Shown piece by piece: positions 27,221-35,612 of a stretch of DNA of 64,000 nucleotides. Position 1 is the first letter of the stretch. The number at the start of each line of letters is the position of its first letter. The position numbers were made by a program, and so were the translations under genes. Below the pieces are notes generated by a model that ran no database searches, was not told the DNA's origin, and was given only the letters and a program-made list of their open reading frames with translations. This stretch comes from UBA9926 sp038131595 (GTDB lineage Bacteria; Pseudomonadota; Gammaproteobacteria; Pseudomonadales; Azotimanducaceae), in assembly GCA_038131595.1 (NCBI GenBank), contig JAYPPR010000008.1, positions 1,488,001 through 1,552,000 of the forward strand, in the 5' to 3' direction.

Positions 27221-28063
27221 CTAAGACAGCGCCTCCCAGAGCAGTGGACTGGCCAGTAGTTCGAGCGCGAGGTGGGTCTCTGTTGGCTGGCCTGGAGCGC
27301 TGATGGTGAGTGCGACATCCAGTTCGCCAGAAATCGCTAGACACTCCTTGCCACTTAAGGTTGCGACGAGGAGGTCGCTGGGAACGCTACTTGGCGGCGC
27401 AATCCCTCTCTCCTTGAGCAATGCTCGGCAGTCGTTCCACCACAGCAAGCGAAAGTGAGGCGATGAAGATTGAGCGGGCTCGCGCATTGCCATGAGATAG
27501 CTGCCATCGAATAGGGCTGCGTCCAGCATGGCGATCCCCAATTGATGAATGGCGTCCATCGACGCGGATAAGCGCCACCGGCTTGTTTGCGCGTCCCAAC
27601 TGAGCTGACAATGTTCAGGCTCAATACTAAGTGGATCGCGCAGCCAGGAGGCCAGTATTTCATCGATGGGTTGAGCCGTTTGGGTCTCTAGGATTTCGAC
27701 GAGCTTCTCAAGTATGACGGGTTCGAATGTGTGCGAGTGCCCGATGGTGCCTGCAAGGGCAAGGTCACTATCCATGCCAGTCGTCATGTCGAGTAAGGTC
27801 TCAACTGATAGCTTCGCCTCGTCCCATTTGCTGAGCTTCGTCCACTCGGGTTGAACAATGTGATTGACCGCGTCCCAGCGCTCAACGAAAAGGTGTTTTT
27901 CGCCCGCCGCAAAAAGCATTCCGATGAGCCCAGGCAGTAGGTCATCCCGATCACTCACCCTGGCAGTATCCGCGAACACAAAAGAGCGCTCTGACCGCTG
28001 ATCGACGAGCAGTGCATCGACTTGAGCCGCTTCGGCGATGCGGTGGATGGCGAGTTGGTCCAT
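27221..28063 (-). CDS. Degenerate beta-lactamase-fold protein
   Basis: A 280-residue protein that I do not match to a named family but which follows the class C beta-lactamase/serine hydrolase plan: LPGLIGMLFAAGE, then HIVQPEW...LSVETLLDMTTGMDSDL (compare the ITIRHLLTHTSGL element), HTFEPVILEKLVEILE...IDEILASWLRDPL, then LSASMDAIHQLGIAMLDAALF. The catalytic elements are not retained: the SxxK position reads SDRD, and the YxN triad is replaced by HSH. There is no signal peptide. It lies upstream of the ACAD pair on the same strand with a 130-bp gap. It may be a non-catalytic partner or an intracellular binding protein. Confidence 0.55.
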   Translation of the reverse strand: MDQLAIHRIAEAAQVDALLVDQRSERSFVFADTARVSDRDDLLPGLIGMLFAAGEKHLFVERWDAVNHIVQPEWTKLSKWDEAKLSVETLLDMTTGMDSDLALAGTIGHSHTFEPVILEKLVEILETQTAQPIDEILASWLRDPLSIEPEHCQLSWDAQTSRWRLSASMDAIHQLGIAMLDAALFDGSYLMAMREPAQSSSPHFRLLWWNDCRALLKERGIAPPSSVPSDLLVATLSGKECLAISGELDVALTISAPGQPTETHLALELLASPLLWEALS

Positions 28064-28467
28064 GTTGGCGCTCTTTGGTTTATTGGCAGTTTAACCAAGT
28101 GAGCACTGAAATAGCGGATGTCGCTGGCCAAGAACTGAACTCATCAATCTCTATCTCTGGCTGACTTCCACATAAGCCGATGCTTCGATGTGGGAGGACG
28201 TTTTGTGAGGCGTTGTGATGAGCGCGTGCTCCATCACGGCGTCGTGTATCGATCGTGATGATCGATTGGGGTGCTTGGTCGGGCTCCAGCTTTTCTCTTG
28301 CCAGCGAGGGACAGAGCCGTGGAATTCCTCTTGGAACGCTTGATGAGCAATCGCACTCATGTTCCGCACTCATGGTTTGACGGCTATCGCGCGGAGAAAG
28401 GTGCTAGAAAAGAACGCCGTTCATCAAAAATATAAGAGGGTAGGCAGAACGTAGCGAGGGATTTAGT
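28064..28467. other. Divergent intergenic region
   Basis: 404 bp without a supported gene. Two overlapping minus-strand open frames of 72-97 codons have no motifs. GAGGG upstream of the pterin dehydratase ATG marks the right end. No clear promoter elements were picked out. Confidence 0.5.
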
Positions 28468-28770
28468 ATGTCAAAGGCCGTCGATGCGTTGAGAGGGGTT
28501 CGCATGTTTCGAGAACTGGACAATACGTTACAGCTGCGATTGCAGTTTGTGGATTTTGTTGCCGCATTCGACTTCATGACCGAGGTTGCCGCGCTGGCAG
28601 AAGCACACCAGCACCATCCTGAGTGGCGAAATGTTTATAACCTTGTAGAGATTACGCTCACCACCCACGATGCGGGTAATGAGGTTACAGATAAAGATCA
28701 TGCGCTCGCTCAAGCGATTTTAGAGCTGCCCAGTATCAAAGCTGCGGAGGTGTTAGCCCTTGACGCCTGA
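28468..28770 (+). CDS. phhB: Pterin-4a-carbinolamine dehydratase
   Basis: A 100-residue PCD/DCoH-family protein with the full active-site signature AEAHQHHPEWRNVYNLVEI followed by LTTHDAG (the three family histidines are present). It dehydrates 4a-hydroxytetrahydropterin in pterin recycling, classically for phenylalanine hydroxylase; no hydroxylase gene is in this window. The length is typical. GAGGG seven bases before the ATG supports the start. The end overlaps the start of the phytanoyl-CoA dioxygenase gene by 11 bp, implying co-translation. Confidence 0.9.
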   Translation: MSKAVDALRGVRMFRELDNTLQLRLQFVDFVAAFDFMTEVAALAEAHQHHPEWRNVYNLVEITLTTHDAGNEVTDKDHALAQAILELPSIKAAEVLALDA

Positions 28771-29560
28771 TCCAAGAAGTAACGGCTTTGATGCGACGCC
28801 GCCAGAAACGCTGCGTCGCCTGTCAGAATCACAGCAAGCACAATATTTCAGTAAAGGATACTTTCTTTTTAAGAATGCGCTGTCTGTGGCCGAGGTCGAA
28901 GCGATGCGCGAGGCAGGGGATGTGCTGGAAGCTGAGCGTGAGGCGGAATTACGTCGCGAGCATGACGGACACTTTTTGATCAACAGAGCGGACGAGATTA
29001 CGTTTACGACCCATGTTGTTACCCGTTCCGAAGTGGCGCACCGATTTGCGCAGCTTGAGGTGTTTAAGGACTTGTGCAGCGACCTGATCGGCCCGGGAGC
29101 GATCCTGTATTGGGACCAGCTCGTTTATAAAAAGCCCGAGACAGATGAGGAATTCCCTTGGCATCAAGACAATGGATACACGTTTGTATCCCCGGAAGCT
29201 TACCTGACCTGCTGGGTGCCGCTGACAGAGGCGACTGAGGAGAACGGATGCCCTTGGGTGATTCCTGGGGCCCACCGGCTCGGCACCCTTAAACATTGGT
29301 CCACCCCACTTGGTCTTCAGTGCGTTAGTTCAAGCGATGAGCTCCCCAATCCACCTGCCGCTGTCGAAGCAAGTCCTGGAGACATTGTGGTGTTTTCATC
29401 GCTCACCCCTCATCGAACCGGTCCGAACCTGACGGACGCCTGCAGGAAAGCATTTATATTGCAGTACGCGGCTGGCGGCGCGGTGATGCATCCGCGGGGC
29501 GGCGATCCGATTCAACTGCCATTTGACGATAGGCGGCACATTTCTATGGCGATTACTTAA
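28760..29560 (+). CDS. Phytanoyl-CoA dioxygenase (PhyH) family protein
   Basis: A 266-residue Fe(II)/2-oxoglutarate oxygenase. The metal triad is visible: WHQD (H and D of HxD) and the distal His in TPHRTGPN, followed by the 2-oxoglutarate-binding Arg in RKAFILQY. PhyH relatives hydroxylate diverse substrates including ectoine and secondary metabolites; the substrate here is unknown. The start is a TTG inside the end of the upstream pterin gene, with GGAGG about nine bases before it, so expression depends on translational coupling. Confidence 0.85.
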   Translation: MTPDPRSNGFDATPPETLRRLSESQQAQYFSKGYFLFKNALSVAEVEAMREAGDVLEAEREAELRREHDGHFLINRADEITFTTHVVTRSEVAHRFAQLEVFKDLCSDLIGPGAILYWDQLVYKKPETDEEFPWHQDNGYTFVSPEAYLTCWVPLTEATEENGCPWVIPGAHRLGTLKHWSTPLGLQCVSSSDELPNPPAAVEASPGDIVVFSSLTPHRTGPNLTDACRKAFILQYAAGGAVMHPRGGDPIQLPFDDRRHISMAIT

Positions 29561-30028
29561 CGTCCACCGCAGCCAATGAACAAAGTGTGAAACTTCAGCA
29601 CTCAGCACTCACTGGTCTCGACCTCGAGCATGCGTCCCTAGGAGTCGAGGCACCCCAATTCCCGTTCGAACGCTTTTTTCTTTGAGGCTAGGCTCGGATT
29701 GGGCAATAGAACGGACTGGATGATGGGCTTGTGCGTTGCTTTTTCTCGGGGTCGCGATGAGAACCGGTCTCGGTGTCTCCACCCATGATCCATGGCCAAT
29801 CGCTAAGCACCAACGCACGAGTCTCTGCATGATGATGCCGGCGCTAATACTGGTAACCATATCTGCGCCAATCCCAGCGCCTATACCCGTTCATAGAAAA
29901 GTACGCTGAGCGCCCTGGGTTTGGCACCCAGAGCTTGGCTCATTGCATATCCAGACAATCTGCTTGAACTTCCCAAGCGGTCATTGGAGACTAGGCGCTC
30001 CAGTAATCCAGCGATAACGGAGAGAGAT
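29561..30028. other. Intergenic region, no supported gene
   Basis: 468 bp. A minus-strand frame of 83 codons (29609-29860) has no motifs and no ribosome binding site. An open frame runs into the peroxiredoxin gene from 29921, but the ribosome binding site points to the ATG at 30029. Confidence 0.5.
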
Positions 30029-30508
30029 ATGGCGCTAGGTCAAGGTGATGCGCTGCCCAAAGTGGCGGTTAAAGTGATGGGCGAGAAGGGCCCCGAAGAT
30101 TTGAATATTGGTGAATTTGCGGCAGATAAGAAGGTGGTGATCTTTGCCGTGCCCGGCGCGTTTACGCCAACCTGCAGCGCAGCGCATTTGCCTGGCTTTG
30201 TCGCTAACGCAGACAAGATTAAGGCCAAAGGTGTAGATGCGATCATCTGTTTATCTGTGAATGATGCGTTTGTTATGAACGCATGGGGGAGTGCCCAGAA
30301 TGCAGAAGAACTGATCATGGCAGGTGACGGCAATGGTGACTTCACAGCCGCGATGGGCCTCACATTGGATGGTTCAGGTTTCGGTCTTGGACAGCGCTCA
30401 TCACGCTACGCATTGATTGCAGAAAATGGCGTGATTACTCAGTTGAACGCAGAGCAGGGCGGGGCATTTGAAGTCAGTTCTGCCGAAGCGATCATGGAAG
30501 CGCTCTAG
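30029..30508 (+). CDS. Peroxiredoxin, Prx5-type
   Basis: A 159-residue thiol peroxidase of the redoxin/Prx5 group. The peroxidatic cysteine is C49 in FTPTCS, with T46 and an active-site Arg further along (QRSSRYAL). The C-terminal region lacks a second conserved cysteine, so it probably works as a 1-Cys or glutathione/glutaredoxin-dependent enzyme that reduces hydroperoxides. GGAGAGAG upstream fixes the ATG at 30029. It is monocistronic, with a strong hairpin 36 bp after its stop. Confidence 0.92.
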   Translation: MALGQGDALPKVAVKVMGEKGPEDLNIGEFAADKKVVIFAVPGAFTPTCSAAHLPGFVANADKIKAKGVDAIICLSVNDAFVMNAWGSAQNAEELIMAGDGNGDFTAAMGLTLDGSGFGLGQRSSRYALIAENGVITQLNAEQGGAFEVSSAEAIMEAL

Positions 30509-31080
30509 TCCGTCGAGCCCAATCCACTGATGGTTCATTCTCTGGTCGGCACCCCGCTTGGGTGCTGACCAAGAGAAACGCCTCAAGCACGGGCGCTTCA
30601 ATGCACCAGCCCGCCGCTCATTCCCATCGCCTCTTATCATTGTATTGAATGCTGATAGGAACGCGCTTTCTTCCCGTGTGACCCGCCCCTCTGATTCTTC
30701 AGCCGCACTCTGCTCTGGTCGTATGCTTGAGAGAGATACTGAATAAGACTGTCAGCAGACCTCCTTAAGAGAGACGACAAACTGTGCGGCGACAAGTTGC
30801 GGTTAGCGTTTGTGCGCGATGTGGATGTCTGGCGGTTCTGACGTGTCAGAGTCTGTTGCTAATTTAGCGCCCCGGTCGGTTGCCAAGAATGAGTCCCCCA
30901 GGCCGCGTACCTAGCCTTTGGTCTTTTGGCGGACCAGCGTTGGTGCTTTAGGTTAGTGCAGACCGGTGACACTGTCCTATTCAAGCGCCTTGCCTAACCT
31001 GTTCAGCGATGGGTCGGGTGGTTAAACTCCGAAACAAGCGCAACACATTCTTAAAAAACGCCCATTAATCAAGGAGAAGC
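30509..31080. other. Long intergenic region
   Basis: 572 bp. It begins with a strong hairpin (separate entry). Beyond that I see no coding frame with support and no repeat. The last bases hold AAGGAG, the ribosome binding site of the carotenoid oxygenase gene. A regulated promoter is likely here, but I cannot identify its elements. Confidence 0.5.
30544..30570 (+). terminator. Strong hairpin after peroxiredoxin, possible terminator
   Basis: GGTCGGCACCC-CGCTT-GGGTGCTGACC: eleven pairs with one G-T wobble, extendable by one more pair. There is no T tract after it (AAGAG follows), so it may be a 3'-end stabiliser or factor-dependent terminator. Confidence 0.5.
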
Positions 31081-31083
31081 GTG

Positions 31084-32490
31084 ATGGCCCAACCCATGCC
31101 CAAGCATCCGAATCTGGTCGGCGGGTTCGCACCTATTCAAATGGAATGCGATGCACCCGATCTAGTCATCGAAGGGGAGGTGCCAGCGGACCTCGCCGGG
31201 ACTTTTTTCCGGAATGGACCTAACCCACAGTTTGCGCCGCGAGGCGGACACCACTGGTTTGCTGGCGATGGCATGCTCCACGCATTTCATATTGAGAATG
31301 GGCGCGTTGGTTACAAGAATCGTTGGGCGCGAACGAAGAAGTTTGAATTGGAACGCGCCGCAGGACGGGCCTTATTTTCGGCCTTCAATCCGATGGACGC
31401 CGATCCCAGCGTCGTCGGCATGGAAACAGATGGTCTAGCGAATACAAACATCGTTTGGCATGGCGGCCGTTTGCTTGCGCTCGAGGAAGGGCACGCGCCA
31501 TTCGAGTTCGATCCGGATTCATTGGCGTCGAAAGGTGCTTGGGATTTCGGTGGCCGGCTAGAAGGACCGATGACAGCGCATCCAAAGATTGACCCAGAAA
31601 CAGGTGAGATGCTGTTTTTCGGCTACAGCACGAGTGGGCCTATGTCGAAAGGGATGTCCTTTCATGTGGTGTCTGCGGATGGTGAATTGACTGAGAGTCA
31701 GGTTTTCGATGCGCCTTATTCGTCGATGGTGCACGACTTCATGGTCACGCAGAACTATGTGCTGTTTCCCATCATGCCGCTGTCGGGCTCGCTTGACCGA
31801 GCAATGCGAGGTGGACCCGCATTTGCCTGGGAGCCCGAACTTGGGACCTATCTTGGGGTACTAAAGCGTGGGGAGTCCGTGGATAAGATCCGCTGGTTTG
31901 AAGGGTCCCCAAGTTATGTGTTCCACCCCATGAACGCGTTTGAGCAAGATGGGAAGCTGATCTGTGATGTGTGTGAGTATCCAGAAGCGCCGCTCTTCCC
32001 TCGACCTGATGGATCCATGGGCGACCCGAGTAAAGCGAATGCGAAACTGCACAGGTGGACGCTTGATGTCGATGGCGACACGAATACCTACAAGAGCGAG
32101 CCGCTCGATGACAGGTTCTCAGAATTTCCCCGATTGGACGAGCGACGAGCGGGTCTATCTTATCGCCACGGCTACTTCGCCTGCCAAGGCGGGGAAAAGT
32201 CCGCCACTCAGAATTTCAGTGCGATTGCGCATATTGATCACGAACTGGACCGAGTTGCCGTCTGCGATTTTGGAGGGCACATGGGCACCTCAGAGCCTAT
32301 TTTTGTGGCAAGCGGGGAGACCGAAGGGGAAGGATATCTGCTCGCTAATCTCTACGACGCACGTGAGGACAAAAGCCAGCTTGTGATACTCGACGCGCAA
32401 AACGTCAGTGATGGCCCTATCGCTAGAGCTTTCCTCGACCATCGAGTGCCGTTCGGCTTTCATGGGAATTGGCGACCGTTGGACGCGTGA
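31084..32490 (+). CDS. Carotenoid cleavage oxygenase (RPE65 family)
   Basis: A 468-residue non-heme iron oxygenase of the RPE65/carotenoid cleavage family. All four iron-ligand histidines can be placed: TAHPKID, MVHDFMV, FHPMNAF and near the end FGFHGNW. The seven-bladed propeller opens with GEVPADLAGTFFRNGPNP, the usual N-terminal signature. Family members cleave conjugated double bonds in carotenoids, apocarotenoids or lignin-derived stilbenes. No carotenoid synthesis or rhodopsin gene is in this window, so the substrate is open. AAGGAG supports the ATG at 31084 rather than the GTG just before it. Confidence 0.92.
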   Translation: MAQPMPKHPNLVGGFAPIQMECDAPDLVIEGEVPADLAGTFFRNGPNPQFAPRGGHHWFAGDGMLHAFHIENGRVGYKNRWARTKKFELERAAGRALFSAFNPMDADPSVVGMETDGLANTNIVWHGGRLLALEEGHAPFEFDPDSLASKGAWDFGGRLEGPMTAHPKIDPETGEMLFFGYSTSGPMSKGMSFHVVSADGELTESQVFDAPYSSMVHDFMVTQNYVLFPIMPLSGSLDRAMRGGPAFAWEPELGTYLGVLKRGESVDKIRWFEGSPSYVFHPMNAFEQDGKLICDVCEYPEAPLFPRPDGSMGDPSKANAKLHRWTLDVDGDTNTYKSEPLDDRFSEFPRLDERRAGLSYRHGYFACQGGEKSATQNFSAIAHIDHELDRVAVCDFGGHMGTSEPIFVASGETEGEGYLLANLYDAREDKSQLVILDAQNVSDGPIARAFLDHRVPFGFHGNWRPLDA

Positions 32491-32536
32491 GTGCTGGGCG
32501 AATAACAGCCAAAGCCATTTGGTTGGCAGTCTGCCG

Positions 32537-33427
32537 ATGAGTGAATGGGTTGCGTGGACGCTCCTTGCTGCGTCGATGCAGGCGGTCCGTACAGCAGGTC
32601 AGAAGTATCTGCATGAGTCGTTATCCGCGCTGACGGCAACGCTCGCGCGTTACCTGTTCGGCTTGCCTGTGGTGCTCTTGTACTTCCTCTGGTTAGATCC
32701 TCCCATAAAGCAAGGCGCCCTATCTGGTGTCTACCTCACCAAGGTGATTGCCGCAGGATCGCTACAGGTCATCGCCACGATATTACTGGTGCGTCTGTTT
32801 AGTTTGCGAAACTTCGCGCTGGGATCGACCTTCGTTCGATTAGAAATCATGATGACAGCCTTGCTCGGATGGGTGTTGTTCGCCGATGCGCTGCCGCCTA
32901 TTGCATGGCTGGGTGTGGGTGTTGCCAGTCTGGGGATCTTGTCGATCCAGCGTAATCCCGAAGAAAAGCTGGTTTTTGTGATGGATCGTTCGGTTTGGTT
33001 TGGGCTTGCGTCAGCGCTGGCGTTCTCGCTCACCTCGCTGCTGATTCGGGATGCGAGTCTATCGCTAGGTATCGATCACGCGCCGTCTGCGGCGGCGGTC
33101 ACGCTGTTATCGATGGTGATCTTCCAGACAGGGCTCTGTCTCGCGCTCGTCGGTCTTCAAAAGCCCAATGAATTTCGTGAACTCCTCGTTAAGTGGCGAC
33201 TCGGACTATTTATTGGTGTAACCGGCGTCCTCGGTTCGATTGGTTGGTTCACCGCTTTCACGCTCGAGCGTGCAGCGCTGGTTAAGACGCTTGGGCAAAT
33301 TGAATTTGTCTTCATGTTAGCGATCAGTGCGTTCTTCTTCAGAGAACGTATTAAGTCCCACGAGTGGCTGGGCATGGGGCTGATTTGTGCTGGTGCGATA
33401 TTGCTGATTTGGTCAAATGATCTGTGA
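32537..33427 (+). CDS. EamA/DMT-family transporter
   Basis: A 296-residue inner-membrane protein with about ten hydrophobic helices arranged as two EamA repeats of five (first about residues 3-140, second about 150-296; the repeat ends PIAWLGVGVASLGILSI and HEWLGMGLICAGAILLIW are clear cognates). DMT transporters export metabolites or amino acids. The ATG at 32537 gives the normal length; an overlapping frame back to 32408 inside the carotenoid oxygenase gene is unlikely. It is on the same strand, 47 bp after that gene. Confidence 0.88.
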   Translation: MSEWVAWTLLAASMQAVRTAGQKYLHESLSALTATLARYLFGLPVVLLYFLWLDPPIKQGALSGVYLTKVIAAGSLQVIATILLVRLFSLRNFALGSTFVRLEIMMTALLGWVLFADALPPIAWLGVGVASLGILSIQRNPEEKLVFVMDRSVWFGLASALAFSLTSLLIRDASLSLGIDHAPSAAAVTLLSMVIFQTGLCLALVGLQKPNEFRELLVKWRLGLFIGVTGVLGSIGWFTAFTLERAALVKTLGQIEFVFMLAISAFFFRERIKSHEWLGMGLICAGAILLIWSNDL

Positions 33428-33514
33428 TGGCTTGGAGTCGTGACTGGGCAGGATTGCGGGTCAACGATCGCGCTGGTTTTAAGGATTCGCATTTGCTGGC
33501 AAAATGAGCATCGT

Positions 33515-33590
33515 GCGGGTGTAGCTCAGTTGGTAGAGTCCCAGCTTCCCAAGCTGGTTGTCGCGAGTTCGAATCTCGTCGCCCGCTCCA
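33515..33590 (+). tRNA. tRNA-Gly (anticodon CCC)
   Basis: A 76-base cloverleaf with encoded CCA. The acceptor GCGGGTG pairs with CGCCCGC (one G-T), the D-arm is GCTCAGTTGGTAGAGT, the anticodon stem CCAGC/GCTGG encloses the loop TTCCCAA (anticodon CCC, reading GGG), and the T-arm carries GTTCGAATC. All arms pair. It is a single tRNA gene with no integrase or att duplication nearby. Confidence 0.95.
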
Positions 33591-33638
33591 TTGATTGACG
33601 CGAACCGTTCGAATGAACCACATCATACTGAGCACGCC

Positions 33639-34025
33639 ATGAGTATAGGGGTTTGGAAACCTGCTAAAGACCAAGTGTTGGACGAGTCGTCGCTCCGCTC
33701 CCTTTTGGGTGCGCTGCCAAGTGATCCGCTTGAGACCATCGCGGAGTTGGCAGCGAGTGATTTTTTGGCCTACCGCTTCATGGTGACTGAGGATCACACC
33801 GCTTGGTCAGTGGCAGAGCAATTGAGCGGCGCGCAAATCGAGCAGTTGGTTCGGTTTTTTACGTTAGCTGAGCAATCCTGGTCTGGATGGGAAGCTGGCA
33901 AGCGAAGCGCGGTGATTCCGCTCGTGAGCCGATTAAAGGCGCAAAGTGCGTTTGATCCAGCGTTGCGGCGGTGGATCAAGAAAAACACCGATAACCGATA
34001 TTTGCCAAATGGCGCGGCCCTTTAG
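33639..34025 (+). CDS. Conserved protein upstream of hisB, unknown function
   Basis: A 128-residue soluble protein without signal peptide or membrane segment. Distinctive is the C-terminal block FFTLAEQSWSGWEAGKRSAV...LRRWIKKNTDNRYLPNG. I recall similar endings (WI..N.DNRFLP.G) in uncharacterised gammaproteobacterial proteins, but cannot name a family. The ATG at 33639 avoids overlap with the tRNA. It ends 15 bp before hisB and is probably in the same transcript, though nothing links it to histidine synthesis. Confidence 0.75.
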   Translation: MSIGVWKPAKDQVLDESSLRSLLGALPSDPLETIAELAASDFLAYRFMVTEDHTAWSVAEQLSGAQIEQLVRFFTLAEQSWSGWEAGKRSAVIPLVSRLKAQSAFDPALRRWIKKNTDNRYLPNGAAL

Positions 34026-34040
34026 GATCCGGGAGGAATT

Positions 34041-34628
34041 GTGAGAACGGCTACGGTAAAGAGAGAGACGCTGGAGACGCAAATCGAGGTCACGATTAAC
34101 CTTGATGGTCGCGGCGATCGACAGATGAAGACGGGGCTCGCATTTTTGGAGCACATGCTCGATCAGATCGCGCGCCATGGCCTCATCGATCTCACGATTG
34201 ATGCCAAAGGTGATCTCGAAATTGATGCGCATCACACGGTAGAAGATTTGGGTATTACGCTGGGCCAAGCGTTTCGCGAGGCAGTCGGCGACAAAAAAGG
34301 GATTGCCAGGTATGGGCACGCGTATGTTCCTCTCGATGAAGCGCTCTCGAGAGTAGTGATCGATCTATCGGGCCGTCCTGGACTCATCTATCACGTGCCC
34401 TTTGTTCGGGCGACAGTCGGTGATTTCGACGTGGACTTGTTTCACGAATTCTTCCAAGGGTTCACCAACCACGCGCTGGTCACCCTGCACATTGATAATC
34501 TGCGCGGAGAGAACGCGCACCACCAGATTGAGACCGTGTTTAAGGCGTTTGGTCGAGCGCTACGGATGGCGATTACCCCGGACCCTCGAATGGCAGAAAT
34601 ACTCCCGTCGACCAAAGGCGCGCTCTGA
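34041..34628 (+). CDS. hisB: Imidazoleglycerol-phosphate dehydratase HisB
   Basis: A 195-residue monofunctional IGP dehydratase, the sixth step of histidine biosynthesis. Mn-binding His/Glu motifs are present: FLEHMLDQIARHG, DAHHTVEDLGITLG (HHxxED) and the second-half counterparts LFHEFFQGFTNHA and ENAHHQIETVFKAFGRAL. The GTG start follows GGGAGGAATT at good spacing. It is followed by hisA with no gap; the hisH gene usual at this point is absent. Confidence 0.95.
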   Translation: MRTATVKRETLETQIEVTINLDGRGDRQMKTGLAFLEHMLDQIARHGLIDLTIDAKGDLEIDAHHTVEDLGITLGQAFREAVGDKKGIARYGHAYVPLDEALSRVVIDLSGRPGLIYHVPFVRATVGDFDVDLFHEFFQGFTNHALVTLHIDNLRGENAHHQIETVFKAFGRALRMAITPDPRMAEILPSTKGAL

Positions 34629-35366
34629 ATGTTTCAAGTGATCCCAGCCATCGACCTGAGGGATGGCAACGTCGTGAATTTGCGTCGGGGTCGGTTTGAT
34701 GAAAGCACTGTTTACAGCGACGACCCTGTCTCTTTTACGAGGCAATGGGTAGATGCCGGTGCCAAGCGGCTTCACATTGTGGATTTAGATGGTGCTCTCG
34801 AGGGGACCGATACCAATGTTGATGTTGTCAGGCGCATCAGAGCGGCTTATCCGTCGCTCATCATTCAGGTTGGTGGCGGCATTCGGGATATGGAGACGAT
34901 TGAGCGCTATCTCGGTCTGGGTATTAATTATGTCATTTTGGGTACCCGTGCCGTCGAGGATCCGGGGTTCGTTGACGAAGCAGGTAGTCAGTTCGCGGAT
35001 CAAATCATCGTTGGTTTGGATGCGGAAAAGGGCAAGGTCGCCGTCAGAGGGTGGAAAGAGGTGACTGACCAAACCGCTCTAGATCTGGCTATGAGGTTCG
35101 AGCGTTCGGGCGTGGCCGGTATTGTTTACACCGATATTGATCGAGACGGGATGATGGGGGGAACCAACGTCGATGAGACCTTGGCGCTGGCGGGAAGGGT
35201 CGATATCCCGATTATCGCTTCGGGCGGAATTCACACGCTGGATGACATTCGCCCGCTGCTGCCGTCTTCGAATACGCTCAAGCCGCTGGCCGGTGTAATC
35301 ACGGGGCGAGCGATCTATGAAGGCACGCTGGATCTTACGGAAGCCATTCAGCTAACCATGGCCTAG
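34629..35366 (+). CDS. hisA: HisA: ProFAR isomerase
   Basis: A 245-residue (beta/alpha)8 isomerase converting ProFAR to PRFAR. The catalytic aspartates are in PAIDLRDGNVV (strand 1) and VYTDIDRDGMMGG (strand 5). Both phosphate-binding half-barrel glycine motifs are present (QVGGGIRD and IASGGIHT). Its ATG directly follows the hisB stop (TGA-ATG), indicating tight coupling. Downstream there is no hisF, which normally follows; the next gene is the convergent ctpA. Confidence 0.95.
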   Translation: MFQVIPAIDLRDGNVVNLRRGRFDESTVYSDDPVSFTRQWVDAGAKRLHIVDLDGALEGTDTNVDVVRRIRAAYPSLIIQVGGGIRDMETIERYLGLGINYVILGTRAVEDPGFVDEAGSQFADQIIVGLDAEKGKVAVRGWKEVTDQTALDLAMRFERSGVAGIVYTDIDRDGMMGGTNVDETLALAGRVDIPIIASGGIHTLDDIRPLLPSSNTLKPLAGVITGRAIYEGTLDLTEAIQLTMA

Positions 35367-35523
35367 GCGTCTCGCTGTATTGATTGATAGGACTTTTCGA
35401 AGGATCAGTTTTACTTACCGTATCGCCTTAAAGCGCCGCGGCATCTGTGCGTCAAGCGCGTTGCGCTCAAATCGAACTCGTATGGCGATTGCACCTTGGT
35501 TGGCTTGCAGGGCTTCTCGGCTA

Positions 35524-35612
35524 AAGGCTCTTTGTTCGGCTCAAGGCTCTTTATTGGGCTGAGGGCTCTTTACCGGCTGGGGGCTCTTCATGTCTGAGGG
35601 CTCTTTCGCGCT
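35524..35612. repeat. 18-bp tandem array at the 3' end of ctpA
   Basis: About five units of an 18-bp motif (core GGGCTCTT on the + strand). Four units encode a Lys/Ser/Glu-Pro tail repeating KSPQP(V/N) at the CtpA C-terminus. The outermost unit is 19 bp, and its extra base creates the TGA stop; with 18 bp the repeat would stay open. Confidence 0.75.

Noticed and set aside
29609..29860. Minus-strand frame of 83 codons
   Set aside because: No start signal, no domain, and composition like non-coding DNA.
30029..30508. Possible second selenoprotein (peroxiredoxin)
   Set aside because: The peroxidatic residue is an ordinary Cys codon in FTPTCS; no in-frame TGA.
33515..33590. tRNA-Gly as an integration site
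   Set aside because: No integrase gene or duplicated 3' tRNA end within the window.
35400..35543. Readthrough of the ctpA TGA as selenocysteine
   Set aside because: The frame stays open for about 45 codons after the TGA, but there is no redox motif, and the stop lies in a repeat unit with an extra base; chance or indel is more likely.
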